A stretch of DNA of 64,000 nt, taken from Oscillatoriaceae cyanobacterium Prado104 (lineage in GTDB: Bacteria; Cyanobacteriota; Cyanobacteriia; Cyanobacteriales; Microcoleaceae). The translations under genes were made by a program, and so were the position numbers. Below, piece after piece: positions 16,877 through 26,435 of this stretch. Numbering within the stretch: the stretch's first letter is position 1; the number at the start of each line of letters is the position of its first letter. Under the pieces are notes generated by a model. The model was given only the letters and a program-made list of their open reading frames with translations. It ran no database searches and had not been told where the DNA came from. The stretch lies in the NCBI GenBank assembly GCA_025454405.1, contig JALOON010000029.1, forward strand, positions 84,487 to 148,486, written 5' to 3'.

Positions 16877-16985
16877 TCGTTAATCTTGCATTATAGTCGA
16901 TCGAGCAAATCTCGATCGATATTTTCCCAAAAGGTCGATCGGAAAAACATCTGCGTTTATCCCCGTTAATCTGCCCGATCTGCGG

Positions 16986-18485
16986 TTACAAAAACCGCGC
17001 CGTTTCCGCCGGACTGACCAAAGTATTAGCGCACAAAATTCCCGAAGCAGCAACCGCAGGAACGCCAATTCCCGGCATCGTGCTATCCCCCACTCGATAC
17101 AAACCCGCGATCGGCGTTTGCGGCCCCGGAAACGTACCTTTTCCCGCCGCGATCGCAGGTCCGTAAGTCCCCCGATCGCGCCTCAAAAATCGCGCGTGAG
17201 TTAGCGGAGTTCCGATCGATTCTAACACAATTCTCTCTCGCAAATCCGGGATAATTTTTTCTAAAGCTTCAAACAAAGATTGCGCTTTTTCGCGCTTTTT
17301 ATTCTGATAAAATTCATCCCGCACCCAGCCTGCATGGGGTTCCAAAGTATAAGCATGAATCGCGTGATGTCCCGGCGGCGCGAGGCTGTTATCCCACACT
17401 GTCGGAATCGAAATCATGCAGGTATTTCCCGGTACTGTAATATCAGTATTGCTGGATCGAACTACGACATGATGGCCGGTTAAATTTTCCAGTCCGCCAG
17501 CTTTAATTCCCAAATGCAGGTGCATGAAACTGTCAACGGCAGGCGTTGCTAAAGCTTGTTGGCGGTAGCTGGCAGGCAAATCTTCAGGTTGCAGTAATTT
17601 TGTATAGGTATCCCAGATGGTTGCGTTGGAAATCACGATTGGTGCGTTAATAATTTCGCCATTGCGCAACCGAATTCCCGCAACTTTGCCAGCAGAAACT
17701 AATATTCGATCGACGTGAGTTCCCAACCGCAATTCCCCTCCCCAACGCTGCAAACCTCGAACTAAAGCACTGACGATCGCCCCGCTGCCGCCGACAGGAT
17801 ATTCTACCTTAGAGTGCGATCGTTCGCCTATCATAAATGCGATTTCCGGCGCAACAGTTTCCCCGGCTTTCAAACCCGACAGCAAAAACGATTCCAGATC
17901 GATTAAACGGCGCACCCAAACATCGCGCACTTCGCGATCCATCAAATCGCCTGCAGAACCCGCGATCGCCCCTGCCAGCGGCAACATTTTCAACAAAGAC
18001 GGCCAGTATCTCGTTAACAATACGGGTAGCAATTGCCAGTCCGATCGCAGCGCTACAACCGGAATTCCACGCAAAGCTTCATACAAACCTAATAATTTTT
18101 GTTGGAATGCCTGCAATTCTTGCGCGCCTTGCGGTGAAAATTCAGCTACAGCATCTAAGTATTTTTTCGCATCAGCATATACCGGCAAAGTTCCCTCGGG
18201 AAAATGGTAATGCCCCAAGGGATCGTAGGCAATTGCAGCGATCGGTTCTTCTAAAATATCCAATACTTGCCGCAGGGGATTGAGCGATCGCGAGTCAGTC
18301 AGCCCGCAATAAAAAGACGGACCAGAATCAAAATGAAATCCCCGCAGTGAAAAGCTGTGCGCTGCGCCGCCCGGTATCGTGTGGCTTTCGCAAACGAGTA
18401 CCCGCTTGCCGTAGCGCGCTAGCATTGCGCCGGCGACTAAACCGCCGATCCCGCTGCCAATTACAATTGCATCAAAGTCTGGCAT
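16986..18485 (-). CDS. FAD-dependent carotenoid isomerase/desaturase-like oxidoreductase (CrtISO family)
   Basis: This 499-residue flavoprotein has N-terminal GSGIGGLVAGAMLARYG (dinucleotide binding) and GGAAHSFSLRGFHFDSGP, typical of phytoene-desaturase-like enzymes. Near the C-terminus is the FAD-contacting GLYRVGDSTMPGIGVPAV. This pattern fits the CrtISO/CrtH group, which isomerises poly-cis lycopene, better than CrtI. Several CrtISO-like paralogues exist in cyanobacteria, so the exact substrate is uncertain. No signal peptide is seen. It is a single gene between the cbiM riboswitch and a divergent gene. Confidence 0.8.
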   Translation of the reverse strand: MPDFDAIVIGSGIGGLVAGAMLARYGKRVLVCESHTIPGGAAHSFSLRGFHFDSGPSFYCGLTDSRSLNPLRQVLDILEEPIAAIAYDPLGHYHFPEGTLPVYADAKKYLDAVAEFSPQGAQELQAFQQKLLGLYEALRGIPVVALRSDWQLLPVLLTRYWPSLLKMLPLAGAIAGSAGDLMDREVRDVWVRRLIDLESFLLSGLKAGETVAPEIAFMIGERSHSKVEYPVGGSGAIVSALVRGLQRWGGELRLGTHVDRILVSAGKVAGIRLRNGEIINAPIVISNATIWDTYTKLLQPEDLPASYRQQALATPAVDSFMHLHLGIKAGGLENLTGHHVVVRSSNTDITVPGNTCMISIPTVWDNSLAPPGHHAIHAYTLEPHAGWVRDEFYQNKKREKAQSLFEALEKIIPDLRERIVLESIGTPLTHARFLRRDRGTYGPAIAAGKGTFPGPQTPIAGLYRVGDSTMPGIGVPAVAASGILCANTLVSPAETARFL

Positions 18486-18557
18486 CGATCGAATGTGATA
18501 TAATTTTGTTACTTGTTGTTACCCACCGTTTGCAGGGTATTTTTCTGGGGGGAAGCT

Positions 18558-20255
18558 ATGAAATCTTTATCTATTTTAGATGAAGTTGTCCGTACATTAG
18601 AAGAAGATGTCAATATCGCTCGCATTAAAAGAATAATATTTTTTGCGTGTAAAGAGTATTGGGAGAACGATGCAGAGCAGCTCGCCAACGTCGATTTAGG
18701 TAATTCGATCGAAGAGCTTTGTAGAAAATACAGTAGGTTGGAAGATATTGAAAACGTTTTAAATAGCATTGTTTCTAAGGTTAATAAAAAAGTTGAATAC
18801 ACTTTAGTCGCAGATCAAATTATCTGCCAGCTTAGCAGGCTTTACGAATACCAAGACTTTACCAAATTAGAAACCAACATATCTAACTTTGGCGGTCAGG
18901 AATCACCGGCATTTCAAGACGAATTCCAAGCGGAAATGCCAGTCGTTCCAGAAATTACGAGAGACCCTGGAAATCTATTTGATGTCCGACAAAAAATTCT
19001 GCAGCAGACAAATCCGCTCAGGGCAAAAATACTAATATTTTCACTTCTTTATCACGAGTTTACATTTAGCGATCGCGACTGGCTGCTGCTGAAAACCCAA
19101 GAACTTGACAGCCTGCTGCGGCAACTATTTAATGTCTGTCTCACTCTGGCAGAATTGGAAACTCAATTGTACAGAACAGCAGGCAATTTAGATAATAAAG
19201 ATGAGAGCGATCGAGCAGCTAGCGCAATTATCCAAGCGATGGCTCCTTGTTACGCGAAACCCCAACTTGAACCGGGCGATCGAGTTAGCGTACCCGTTAA
19301 AGAAGATTACGACCAGACGCATTTAAGTAACAATGTTTATGAAGATCGGGTAACTGACATACCTAAAGATTATTTTGAAGCCGGGGATATTACTCGCATG
19401 ACTCAAGCCGCTCCAATTCAGTATCATTATGACCCCCGCGAGAATAATTTAGTAGCGGACGCATTCGCTGTTTCGCTGCCGAACGAACGCGCGATCGGAA
19501 ACAGCAACAGTTCGACTCTTGACTTCAAACACGAACTCGCAGAAACATTGTTGGTTGTAGAAATGCCGCCAGCAACTGCGAGTTACGAGCCCGAAGTTCC
19601 CCCAATCCACCTAAATATCAGCAATTCGATCGAACAAAAATTGAGTTTAGAAGAAGAAATTAAAGAATTGGTGAATCAAAGTGCGAACTCCGCTAGCGAG
19701 CAAATAAAAAAGATATTAACAGACTTAGAAGCAAATTTGAACGAACAATTTTCTACTGAAAGTGAAGAGCAACGTTTGTACTGGAAATATAAAGCGCTCA
19801 GAAATTATGTAGGAAAAATTCAGGGATTTACAGGAAAATTAACAAAAATTCTGGGGGAATTGGAGTCAAAAGAAAGCGGGCGATCGACGACAAAACAGCA
19901 AGCTAATGTTTCTGGAAATGCCGCGCAAACACAGCAGAGAAACGAGAGAGATCGATCGCGCCAGCAGAAGCTTGTAGAAATGGCAAAACAAGGCAATCCA
20001 AAGGCGATCTCCCTTTTGATCGATCGGGTATTGTACCCCAAAGGAATCAGCGCTACAGCAGGATTTAAAGACGGCTGGCTGCACGTTATTTTGGAATCCG
20101 ATCGCCCGCCAAACCAACAAGATACAGCCACATACATTTACAAAAAACTTTGTACTTTAAAAGCTCAATTTGTGAATAAAGTTAAAATTCACGGGCGACA
20201 GTCCGGCCACAAAACCTTAGCTTGGACTCAAGAATTCGTCAAGCAAAATAATTAA
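18558..20255 (+). CDS. Unknown 565-residue protein with a cyanobacterial C-terminal domain
   Basis: I start at ATG 18558, preceded by GGGGGGAAGCT, a clear ribosome binding site. The upstream extension lacks support. N-terminal helices (LDEVVRTLEEDVNIARIKRI, with FFACKEYW) and a second helical block (about 150-230) are not recognised. The middle is low-complexity and acidic. The last about 95 residues (QQKLVEMAKQGNPKAISLL, then GFKDGWLHVILES and IHGRQSG) match a domain I have seen at the C-terminus of various cyanobacterial multidomain proteins. Its function is unknown. No catalytic motif is visible. Confidence 0.75.
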   Translation: MKSLSILDEVVRTLEEDVNIARIKRIIFFACKEYWENDAEQLANVDLGNSIEELCRKYSRLEDIENVLNSIVSKVNKKVEYTLVADQIICQLSRLYEYQDFTKLETNISNFGGQESPAFQDEFQAEMPVVPEITRDPGNLFDVRQKILQQTNPLRAKILIFSLLYHEFTFSDRDWLLLKTQELDSLLRQLFNVCLTLAELETQLYRTAGNLDNKDESDRAASAIIQAMAPCYAKPQLEPGDRVSVPVKEDYDQTHLSNNVYEDRVTDIPKDYFEAGDITRMTQAAPIQYHYDPRENNLVADAFAVSLPNERAIGNSNSSTLDFKHELAETLLVVEMPPATASYEPEVPPIHLNISNSIEQKLSLEEEIKELVNQSANSASEQIKKILTDLEANLNEQFSTESEEQRLYWKYKALRNYVGKIQGFTGKLTKILGELESKESGRSTTKQQANVSGNAAQTQQRNERDRSRQQKLVEMAKQGNPKAISLLIDRVLYPKGISATAGFKDGWLHVILESDRPPNQQDTATYIYKKLCTLKAQFVNKVKIHGRQSGHKTLAWTQEFVKQNN

Positions 20256-20344
20256 ATTTTTAGATGGATTTTGATACGGATTTTTAAGTACAAATTACAA
20301 TTGATACTTAAAAAAAATAACAATCGATCGATCGATAATAAATT

Positions 20345-21340
20345 ATGAATGCGAGCGAACTTTTAAGGCGGTATACATCAGGGGAACTAGATTTTAAAGG
20401 TATGAACCTGCGGGGCGCTTACCTCAGCGGAGCCGATCTAATTGGCGTCAACTTAAGCAATGCCGACTTATTTAGCGCCAACTTAACGATGTCGTACTTG
20501 AGCAGAATCAACCTTCAACGTGCCAACTTGGGTCATGCAAAAATGTCTGGCGCTAACTTAAATCAAGCTAGTTTAAGCGGAGCAAATTTGTCCGATGCCG
20601 ACTTGCACGGCGCTACATTACAGGGCGCAGATCTGCGAGGTTGCAATATATCTTTAGCAATTTTAATCGATGCAAATTTGACCGATTCAGATATGCGCGG
20701 CGTCAATTTGCAAGGGGCAGATTTGCGTGGCGCGTGCTTGCGGGGTGCAAATTTGCGCAAGGAACAGCGAATTTTTGAAGCTGCAAATTTGCGGGGTGCA
20801 AATTTGCAGGGTGCTGACTTGCGCGGTGTCAATTTAAATTATGCAGATTTGACTAAAGCCAATCTCAGTCGAGCAAATTTGACCGAAGCATCTCTGCGGG
20901 AAGCAAATCTGAGTCAGGCAAATTTTAGCGAAGCGATTATGCATAGTGTATTTTTGACAGAAGCTAATTTAGTTGAGGCTAATTTTTCCTGGGCTGTAAT
21001 GACTAATGCTAAGTTGGAAAGAGCAGTATCGATCGATGCGGATTTAGCGGGTGCTAACTTGCGAGGCGCGTTTCTTCCTGATGTTAAATTGAGCAATGCT
21101 AATTTAATTATGGCAGACTTGACTGGGGCTAATTTGGTGAGGTCAGATTTGAGCCGAGCTAATTTCCATCAGGCTAATTTGAGCGATGCGGATCTGACTG
21201 ATGCTTACATGGCTAAAACGGATTTGCGAGAGGCTATTTTACACCGCACAAACTTGATTAGAACCGATTTGAGTACGACCAATTTAGTGGGAGCTCAGTT
21301 GCGCGCTACCATTATGCCAAGCGGTGAAATTCAAGGGTAA
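20345..21340 (+). CDS. Pentapeptide-repeat protein
   Basis: The protein has 331 residues, nearly all ANLxx/ADLxx pentapeptides, from MNLRGAYLSGADLIG onward. It starts with a short helical cap (MNASELLRRYTSGELDFKG) typical of cyanobacterial pentapeptide proteins that begin LLxxYxxGxRDF. One short break (LRKEQRIFEAANLRG) interrupts the helix. It is predicted to be cytoplasmic. It lies 89 bp after the unknown gene on the same strand, so the two may be co-transcribed. Confidence 0.88.
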   Translation: MNASELLRRYTSGELDFKGMNLRGAYLSGADLIGVNLSNADLFSANLTMSYLSRINLQRANLGHAKMSGANLNQASLSGANLSDADLHGATLQGADLRGCNISLAILIDANLTDSDMRGVNLQGADLRGACLRGANLRKEQRIFEAANLRGANLQGADLRGVNLNYADLTKANLSRANLTEASLREANLSQANFSEAIMHSVFLTEANLVEANFSWAVMTNAKLERAVSIDADLAGANLRGAFLPDVKLSNANLIMADLTGANLVRSDLSRANFHQANLSDADLTDAYMAKTDLREAILHRTNLIRTDLSTTNLVGAQLRATIMPSGEIQG

Positions 21341-21345
21341 ATAGT

Positions 21346-21442
21346 TGAGAGTTGAGAGTTTGGCAAGGAGTTTTGAGTTTTGAATTTTGAGTTTTGAGTT
21401 AAAGACAGTTCTTTATTCAAAACTCAAAACTTAAAACTCAGA
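21346..21442. repeat. GAGTTTTGAGTTTTGA / TCAAAACTCAAAAC inverted repeat
   Basis: Direct runs of GAGTTTTGA at 21374-21403 face TTCAAAACTCAAAACTTAAAA at 21417-21438, giving a long A/T-rich hairpin. This is the same intergenic family as at 38878-39080 and 42020-42112. Confidence 0.6.
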
Positions 21443-21508
21443 ATTTCTCCTCTCTCTCAGTCTTGCGAATGTCAAATTCAAGACTTTAGCAAACAAGTAG
21501 GATGGAAC

Positions 21509-21706
21509 ATGAGTTCTCAAGTAAGTCCGATACCGGGGGATTTTCTTGCCCAGTATCCAACAATTGCTGCATTAAGTTGGCAAAGTTATGTTGACAGCGA
21601 TAAAAGCATCACCAGGTACAGTCTTTTTGCTGGCGGGCAGACGTGGCAAGCCTGGAGAGTTACGGAATTTAACCTGTTTTCTACTTTCGCTAATTGCAGA
21701 AATTAG
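21509..21706 (+). CDS. Possible small protein, 65 codons, unrecognised
   Basis: ATG 21509 has a plausible upstream GTAGGATGG at short spacing. The first 54 residues look protein-like (SPIPGDFLAQYPTIAALSWQ), and the last dozen appear random. It could be a truncated gene or a short real one. No family is recognised. Confidence 0.3.
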   Translation: MSSQVSPIPGDFLAQYPTIAALSWQSYVDSDKSITRYSLFAGGQTWQAWRVTEFNLFSTFANCRN

Positions 21707-21745
21707 CATTGCATAGCGGGGTTTTCCAAGCAAATTTGCTATCAT

Positions 21746-21771
21746 GTAGGGTGCGCGGCGCACACCTTACT
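21746..21771. repeat. GTAGGGTGCGCGGCGCACACCTTAC palindrome
   Basis: This is a single member of the family found four times at 3263-3425. Confidence 0.6.
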
Positions 21772-21804
21772 GTTCTTGGTGATTGAAAATCCCCATGTTA
21801 AATT

Positions 21805-22437
21805 ATGGCAAATTACAAAACTGTGTTGTTGTTTAACAGTCTAACTTTACTGTTAATCGGGCTAGTAACTGCCTGCTTGAGTTCGATCGGTTCCTCGGTA
21901 AAAGGATTGTTCTTGCCGCCTTGTCTCGCTACGTATCCGGGTGCGGGCTTCTTTTTTTTGACATTTCAAATGTTATTTTATTTAGCGGTAATGGTCTGTA
22001 TTTTTACTTGGGGCTTGCTGAAGATCGTGCAGCCCGATCGCCCGGAAAATCGATTTATTTTATATTCTGCACTGTTTGTAGGTTGCTTTTTGTTTAATGA
22101 AGTTTTTCGCACTCACGTTCACCTGGGACGCGCGGGTTTTCCGAAGGTGACGATCGTCATATTTTACGCCGCGCTGGCTATTGCCTACGGCTTAAGTTTT
22201 CGGAGGCAAATTAAATTGAGTCCTTACCCTTTACTGCTGGGCGGTGTTGGGTTGTTATTTTTGGCCTTTTTTGCAGAAGCGCTGCCCGTACAAAATGAGA
22301 TTGTTGCAAGTTTGTTAGAGGGAGTTCCGAAGTTATTGAGCGGCGTGAATATTGCACTGTATTTTTGGTTTTTGTGTCAGGGTTTGGTAGTGCGATCGCT
22401 CAATTTTTCCAAGTACGATCGAACCACCTGTTTGTAG
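21805..22437 (+). CDS. Integral membrane protein of unknown function
   Basis: This 210-residue protein has about six hydrophobic segments (SLTLLLIGLVTACLSS, FFFLTFQMLFYLAVMVCIF, FILYSALFVGCFLF, VIFYAALAIAYGLSF, LLLGGVGLLFLAFF, VNIALYFWFLCQGL). The loops contain few charges. HVHLGRAG lies in a short loop. I do not recognise the family. It is the only membrane gene in this stretch. Confidence 0.7.
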   Translation: MANYKTVLLFNSLTLLLIGLVTACLSSIGSSVKGLFLPPCLATYPGAGFFFLTFQMLFYLAVMVCIFTWGLLKIVQPDRPENRFILYSALFVGCFLFNEVFRTHVHLGRAGFPKVTIVIFYAALAIAYGLSFRRQIKLSPYPLLLGGVGLLFLAFFAEALPVQNEIVASLLEGVPKLLSGVNIALYFWFLCQGLVVRSLNFSKYDRTTCL

Positions 22438-22670
22438 TAATATCAATAGTTTGTAGTAAGGACTAAAGTCCTGTTTGCCTCAAAATCTCCCAGGAATAGT
22501 CTTGCTCCCCCCTTAGTAAGGGGGGCTGGGGGGGATCGAAGAGGCAAAAAAATACGCCTTAGCCCGATCGTTTGCAATCGCTCGCATCTTAGATTATTCT
22601 GGATTGCGAGACTTTAAACAAAAGTGCGACACTGTAAAAAAAGCAATTCATTAACTATTCGAGGTATTCC
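22438..22670. repeat. Repeat-bearing spacer before the methyltransferase
   Basis: A GTAGTAAGGACTAAAGTCC element occurs at about 22451-22469. The C-run/TTAGTAAGG/G-run hairpin lies at about 22500-22537, the same element that is embedded in queG. Nothing else is recognised. Confidence 0.6.
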
Positions 22671-23663
22671 GTGAAACAAACTCTTATTAAACTGTTGAAA
22701 ACAGGCTTCAATGCAAATAATTCTACCCAGAATTATCAATTAAGTTTATCAGAGACTCTAGAGCGGATTGACAAACTATTTGGTTGCGATCGCATTCTGA
22801 AAGAATTCGACAAAAACATTACAGTCCCTTACTACAATCAAAGCGAATGGGGCTATCGTTTCTATCATTCCGATCGAGGCTCCATCCACCTAGCTTTAAA
22901 TTTTGATGGTGTATTTAAGCCAGAGGGTTACTACGTCCAACCTCTAACAGTAGGCGAACAAATCGATCGGCTTGGTGCTAAAGACGTATTAGAAATTGGT
23001 TCGGGGAAAGCATTTAACAGCCTATTTTTAGCAGAAAAATACCCCAACGTTAAATTTACAGGAGTAGATTTGACACCATTGCATCTGAAACTCGCCCAGA
23101 AAAAAGCCAGTCAGGTTAATAATTTATCCTTTAAATTTGGGGATTTTAACCAAAAACTCGATTTTCCCGATCGCTCTTTTGATATTGTGTTTGCGGTCGA
23201 GTGCTTGTGCTATTCTACCAAACAACCCGAAGTAGCTCTTGCAGAAATTTTCCGCATCTTGCGTCCGGGCGGTCAACTAATTGTTTTTGATGGTTATCGC
23301 AAAGCCAAAATCGAAACATTCGATAAAGATTTGCAACTGGCTACCTGTTTGACAGAAACTAGCATGGCAGTGCAGCAAGGTTTTCTGGAGATTGAAAACT
23401 GGTTGAATGTCGCCAGTTCCATAGGTTTTGATGTCGAAACAAAGGAAGATTTATCTTTTGCTACTTTGCCCAATCTTGCGAGGTTGAAAAAACTATCTCT
23501 CAAATTTATCCAGTCCTCTTGGCGAGCTAATGTTATCGCTTTTTTGTTACCCAAATATTTAGTTAGAAATGCGATCGCCGGTTTGTTGATGGAGTTTATT
23601 TTCGCTCCGAAAACAGGTTCTTGCAGTTATTGCAAAGTGATTTTAGAACGTCCGAAAGTTTAG
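22671..23663 (+). CDS. SAM-dependent methyltransferase, sterol/tocopherol-type
   Basis: The 330-residue protein starts at GTG, with GAGG 9 bp upstream. The SAM-binding motif is VLEIGSGKAFNSLFLAEKYP, with VKFTGVDLTPLHLKLA as the acidic strand and FRILRPGGQLIVFDGY as motif III. The layout resembles gamma-tocopherol/sterol C-methyltransferases. The substrate cannot be deduced. No pathway neighbours are present, as it is flanked by repeat-rich spacers. Confidence 0.8.
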   Translation: MKQTLIKLLKTGFNANNSTQNYQLSLSETLERIDKLFGCDRILKEFDKNITVPYYNQSEWGYRFYHSDRGSIHLALNFDGVFKPEGYYVQPLTVGEQIDRLGAKDVLEIGSGKAFNSLFLAEKYPNVKFTGVDLTPLHLKLAQKKASQVNNLSFKFGDFNQKLDFPDRSFDIVFAVECLCYSTKQPEVALAEIFRILRPGGQLIVFDGYRKAKIETFDKDLQLATCLTETSMAVQQGFLEIENWLNVASSIGFDVETKEDLSFATLPNLARLKKLSLKFIQSSWRANVIAFLLPKYLVRNAIAGLLMEFIFAPKTGSCSYCKVILERPKV

Positions 23664-24239
23664 GGCGTGGTTTCAGGCAGATCCCCCCCAGCCCCCCTTA
23701 AAAAGGGGGGAGCAAGAGTGTCAAAAAGTTTGGGGCGAGGTTTCAGGCAGATCCCCCCCAGCCCCCCTTTTTAAGGGGGGAGCAAGAGTGTTAAAGTTGG
23801 TATTGTTAAAAAATAGCTTCAAAGTCCCCCTTTTTAAGGGGGATTTAGGGGGATCTAAATCTTTTAGTTCGATTGGTGTTCTAGAACGAAAAAACGAAAA
23901 TTTGTAGGGGCGGGTTCGCCAACAATCTCCGGTAAAAATGCATAATCTTGTAAACCCGCCCTCACCCAACGAAAAATACAAATGTACCGCAATTACAGCA
24001 GTTTTCAGGTATGTGAGGGACGAAAGAAACCCGGTTTCGTAAGGGCGGTGCCCCCGTGCCCGCCCTCGGTTTGGAGGGGTGTACTTCATAAACTTGCAAT
24101 CTGCTGTAATTGGTAAAACGTTCGTGTAAATAACGGCGGGGATGGGCGGGTTTATCAGACTGTTTGTCTATTTCCTAGATGGTTGGTGAACTCGCCCCTA
24201 CAGGATTATGGAATGTTTTTGATGAAGCTACATCACCAA
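23664..24239. repeat. Repeat-only region between the methyltransferase and ureC
   Basis: There are two tandem copies (about 65 bp each, 23665-23795) of a unit holding TTTCAGGCAGATCCCCCC, the C-run/G-run hairpin and AGCAAGAGTGT. They are followed by a GATCCCCCTAAATCC relative (about 23825-23855). Two members of the GGGGCGGGTT/AACCCGCCC family follow (23905-23967 and 24135-24200). A GAAACCCGGTTTCG fragment lies near 24026. No gene is seen. Confidence 0.75.
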
Positions 24240-25964
24240 TTAAAACAGAAAATATCGCTGCGCCATCGGCAAAACAGTTGCCGGTTCGCAAATCAACAAT
24301 TGCCCGTCCGCCCTCACTTCATAAGTTTCCGGATCTACCTCCATTTCCGGTAAATAATCGTTGAGTTTCATGTCTCGTTTGCTAATTTGCCGCGTCCCAG
24401 AAACCGCCACAGTTTGCTTTTGCAAACCTAGCTGTTTGGCAATATCTCGATCGCCCGCAGCCTGCGAAATAAATGTCAAAGAAGTTGCACCAATTGCGCC
24501 TCCAAAACTGCCAAACATCGGCCGCATGTGCACTGGCTGAGGCGTTGGAATGCTGGCGTTAGCATCTCCCATTTGCGCGAAAGCGATCGCCCCTCCTTTA
24601 ATTACCAATTCCGGTTTTACCCCAAAAAATGCCGGCCGCCACAAACACAAATCTGCCAATTTTCCCTCTTCCACCGAACCGACATACTGACTGATTCCGT
24701 GAGTAATTGCGGGATTAATCGTGTATTTCGCAACGTACCGCTTCGCCCGAAAATTATCTGGTTCGCTGTTAGTAGAACCCGCATTCTCCCCGTTCAAAAT
24801 TCCTCTTTGCACCTTCATTTTATGTGCCGTTTGCCAAGTCCGAATAATCACTTCCCCAACCCTTCCCATCGCCTGCGAGTCGGAAGAAATCATGCTAAAC
24901 GCGCCCAAATCGTGCAAAATATCTTCAGCAGCAATAGTCTCTCTTCTAATTCTCGATTCCGCAAAAGCCACATCTTCAGGAATCCCCCGATCTAAATGGT
25001 GGCACACCATCAACATATCTAAATGTTCTTCTAAAGTGTTGACAGTGTAAGGGCGAGTCGGGTTAGTAGACGAAGGCAAAACATTAGCTTGCCCGCAAAC
25101 TTTAATAATATCCGGTGCGTGTCCGCCACCCGCACCTTCTGTGTGGTAAGTGTGGATGGCGCGATTTTTAAATGCAGCAATTGTAGCTTCCACAAATCCC
25201 GCTTCGTTGAGAGTATCCGTGTGAATTGCCACTTGCACGTCGTATTCGTCAGCTACACTCAAACAAGTGTCGATCGTTGCTGGTGTAGTTCCCCAATCTT
25301 CGTGCAGTTTCAAACCCATTGCACCGGCCAATATTTGTTCGACTAATCCTTGGGGTTGGCTGCTATTTCCTTTACCTAAAAACCCGAGATTTACCGGAAA
25401 AGCATCGGCGGCTTGCAGCATTCGATATATGTGCCAAGGGCCGGGAGTGCAAGTTGTGGCGTTTGTACCCGTCGCCGGGCCTGTTCCTCCTCCGATCATT
25501 GTGGTGATTCCAGAGGCGATCGCGACTTCGATTTGTTGCGGGCAAATAAAGTGAATGTGAGTGTCAATTCCGCCTGCTGTAAGAATCATTCCTTCGCCGG
25601 CAATGACTTCTGTACCGGGTCCGATAATAATATCTACTCTATCTTGAATGTAAGGATTTCCGGCTTTGCCAATTTTTAAAATTTTGCCGTCTTTAATGCC
25701 GATATCTGCTTTGACAATTCCCCACCAATCCAAGATTAAAGCATTAGTAATTACCGTGTCAACTGCGCCATCATTATTAGAAATCGGCGACTGTCCCATG
25801 CCGTCGCGAATTACCTTACCGCCGCCGAATTTGACTTCATCGCCGTAGGTTGTCAAGTCTCGTTCGACTTCTATTAACAATTCTGTATCGGCCAAACGCA
25901 CGCGATCGCCCGTTGTCGGTCCGAAGGTTTCCGCGTAAGCGCGGCGGCTCATTCTATAAGTCAT
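24240..25964 (-). CDS. ureC: Urease alpha subunit UreC
   Basis: UreC is the catalytic subunit that hydrolyses urea at a dinuclear nickel centre. THIHF gives the first two His ligands, and GLKLHEDWG holds the lysine that becomes carbamylated. [12 protein letters not shown] and [15 protein letters not shown] follow, with DSQAMGR giving the Asp ligand. The 574 residues are full length. It is the last urease gene of a ureD-A-B...C series, but two glycosyltransferase genes and over 1 kb of repeats separate it from ureB. It probably has its own promoter. Confidence 0.97.
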   Translation of the reverse strand: MTYRMSRRAYAETFGPTTGDRVRLADTELLIEVERDLTTYGDEVKFGGGKVIRDGMGQSPISNNDGAVDTVITNALILDWWGIVKADIGIKDGKILKIGKAGNPYIQDRVDIIIGPGTEVIAGEGMILTAGGIDTHIHFICPQQIEVAIASGITTMIGGGTGPATGTNATTCTPGPWHIYRMLQAADAFPVNLGFLGKGNSSQPQGLVEQILAGAMGLKLHEDWGTTPATIDTCLSVADEYDVQVAIHTDTLNEAGFVEATIAAFKNRAIHTYHTEGAGGGHAPDIIKVCGQANVLPSSTNPTRPYTVNTLEEHLDMLMVCHHLDRGIPEDVAFAESRIRRETIAAEDILHDLGAFSMISSDSQAMGRVGEVIIRTWQTAHKMKVQRGILNGENAGSTNSEPDNFRAKRYVAKYTINPAITHGISQYVGSVEEGKLADLCLWRPAFFGVKPELVIKGGAIAFAQMGDANASIPTPQPVHMRPMFGSFGGAIGATSLTFISQAAGDRDIAKQLGLQKQTVAVSGTRQISKRDMKLNDYLPEMEVDPETYEVRADGQLLICEPATVLPMAQRYFLF

Positions 25965-26435
25965 ATTACTTAGTCACTCCTCAGATTTTATCGATGTTAC
26001 GCAATTACTAAGCTGCTTTATTTTACACTAATTATTTGCCAACAGTTCTTGCCTGCTGCATCCCTTCGGTAAACTAAACAAATGGTTTGAAACATTTCTG
26101 ATAGCGCTTCTACTATAGATAATGACCGTTCTGGCAGAAGCTGCAACTCATGATTGCGGTGCAGTTTGTCAATTTCTTCTGTCCGCAACTCATCTATCGT
26201 AGCTGTTAAAATCTTGGAATTCTCATGTTTAATAAACTTGGAGTCTCAATTATCATTGCGCATCACTGCAATTTGAAAAATATCAAATATGGTTAAAAAA
26301 TCAGAATAATGAACGGCGTTATTCGGGGTTGCAGTGTCATCGATCGACTATCAACTCTCAACTCTCAATTGTCAACTCTCAATTGTCCACTGTCAACTTT
26401 CAACTCTCTATTCTCTACTCTCTACTCTCAAATGT
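25965..26435. other. Spacer upstream of ureC with a possible gene remnant
   Basis: On the minus strand, 26018-26220 holds an open frame without a good start codon. It reads like real protein (DELRTEEIDKLHRNHELQLL then SIVEALSEMFQTICLVYRRD) and ends at the TAA at 26020-26018. It may be the tail of a lost gene or a very short one. From 26345 to 26430 there are CAACTCTCAATTGTC-type direct repeats. Nothing else is recognised. Confidence 0.35.
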
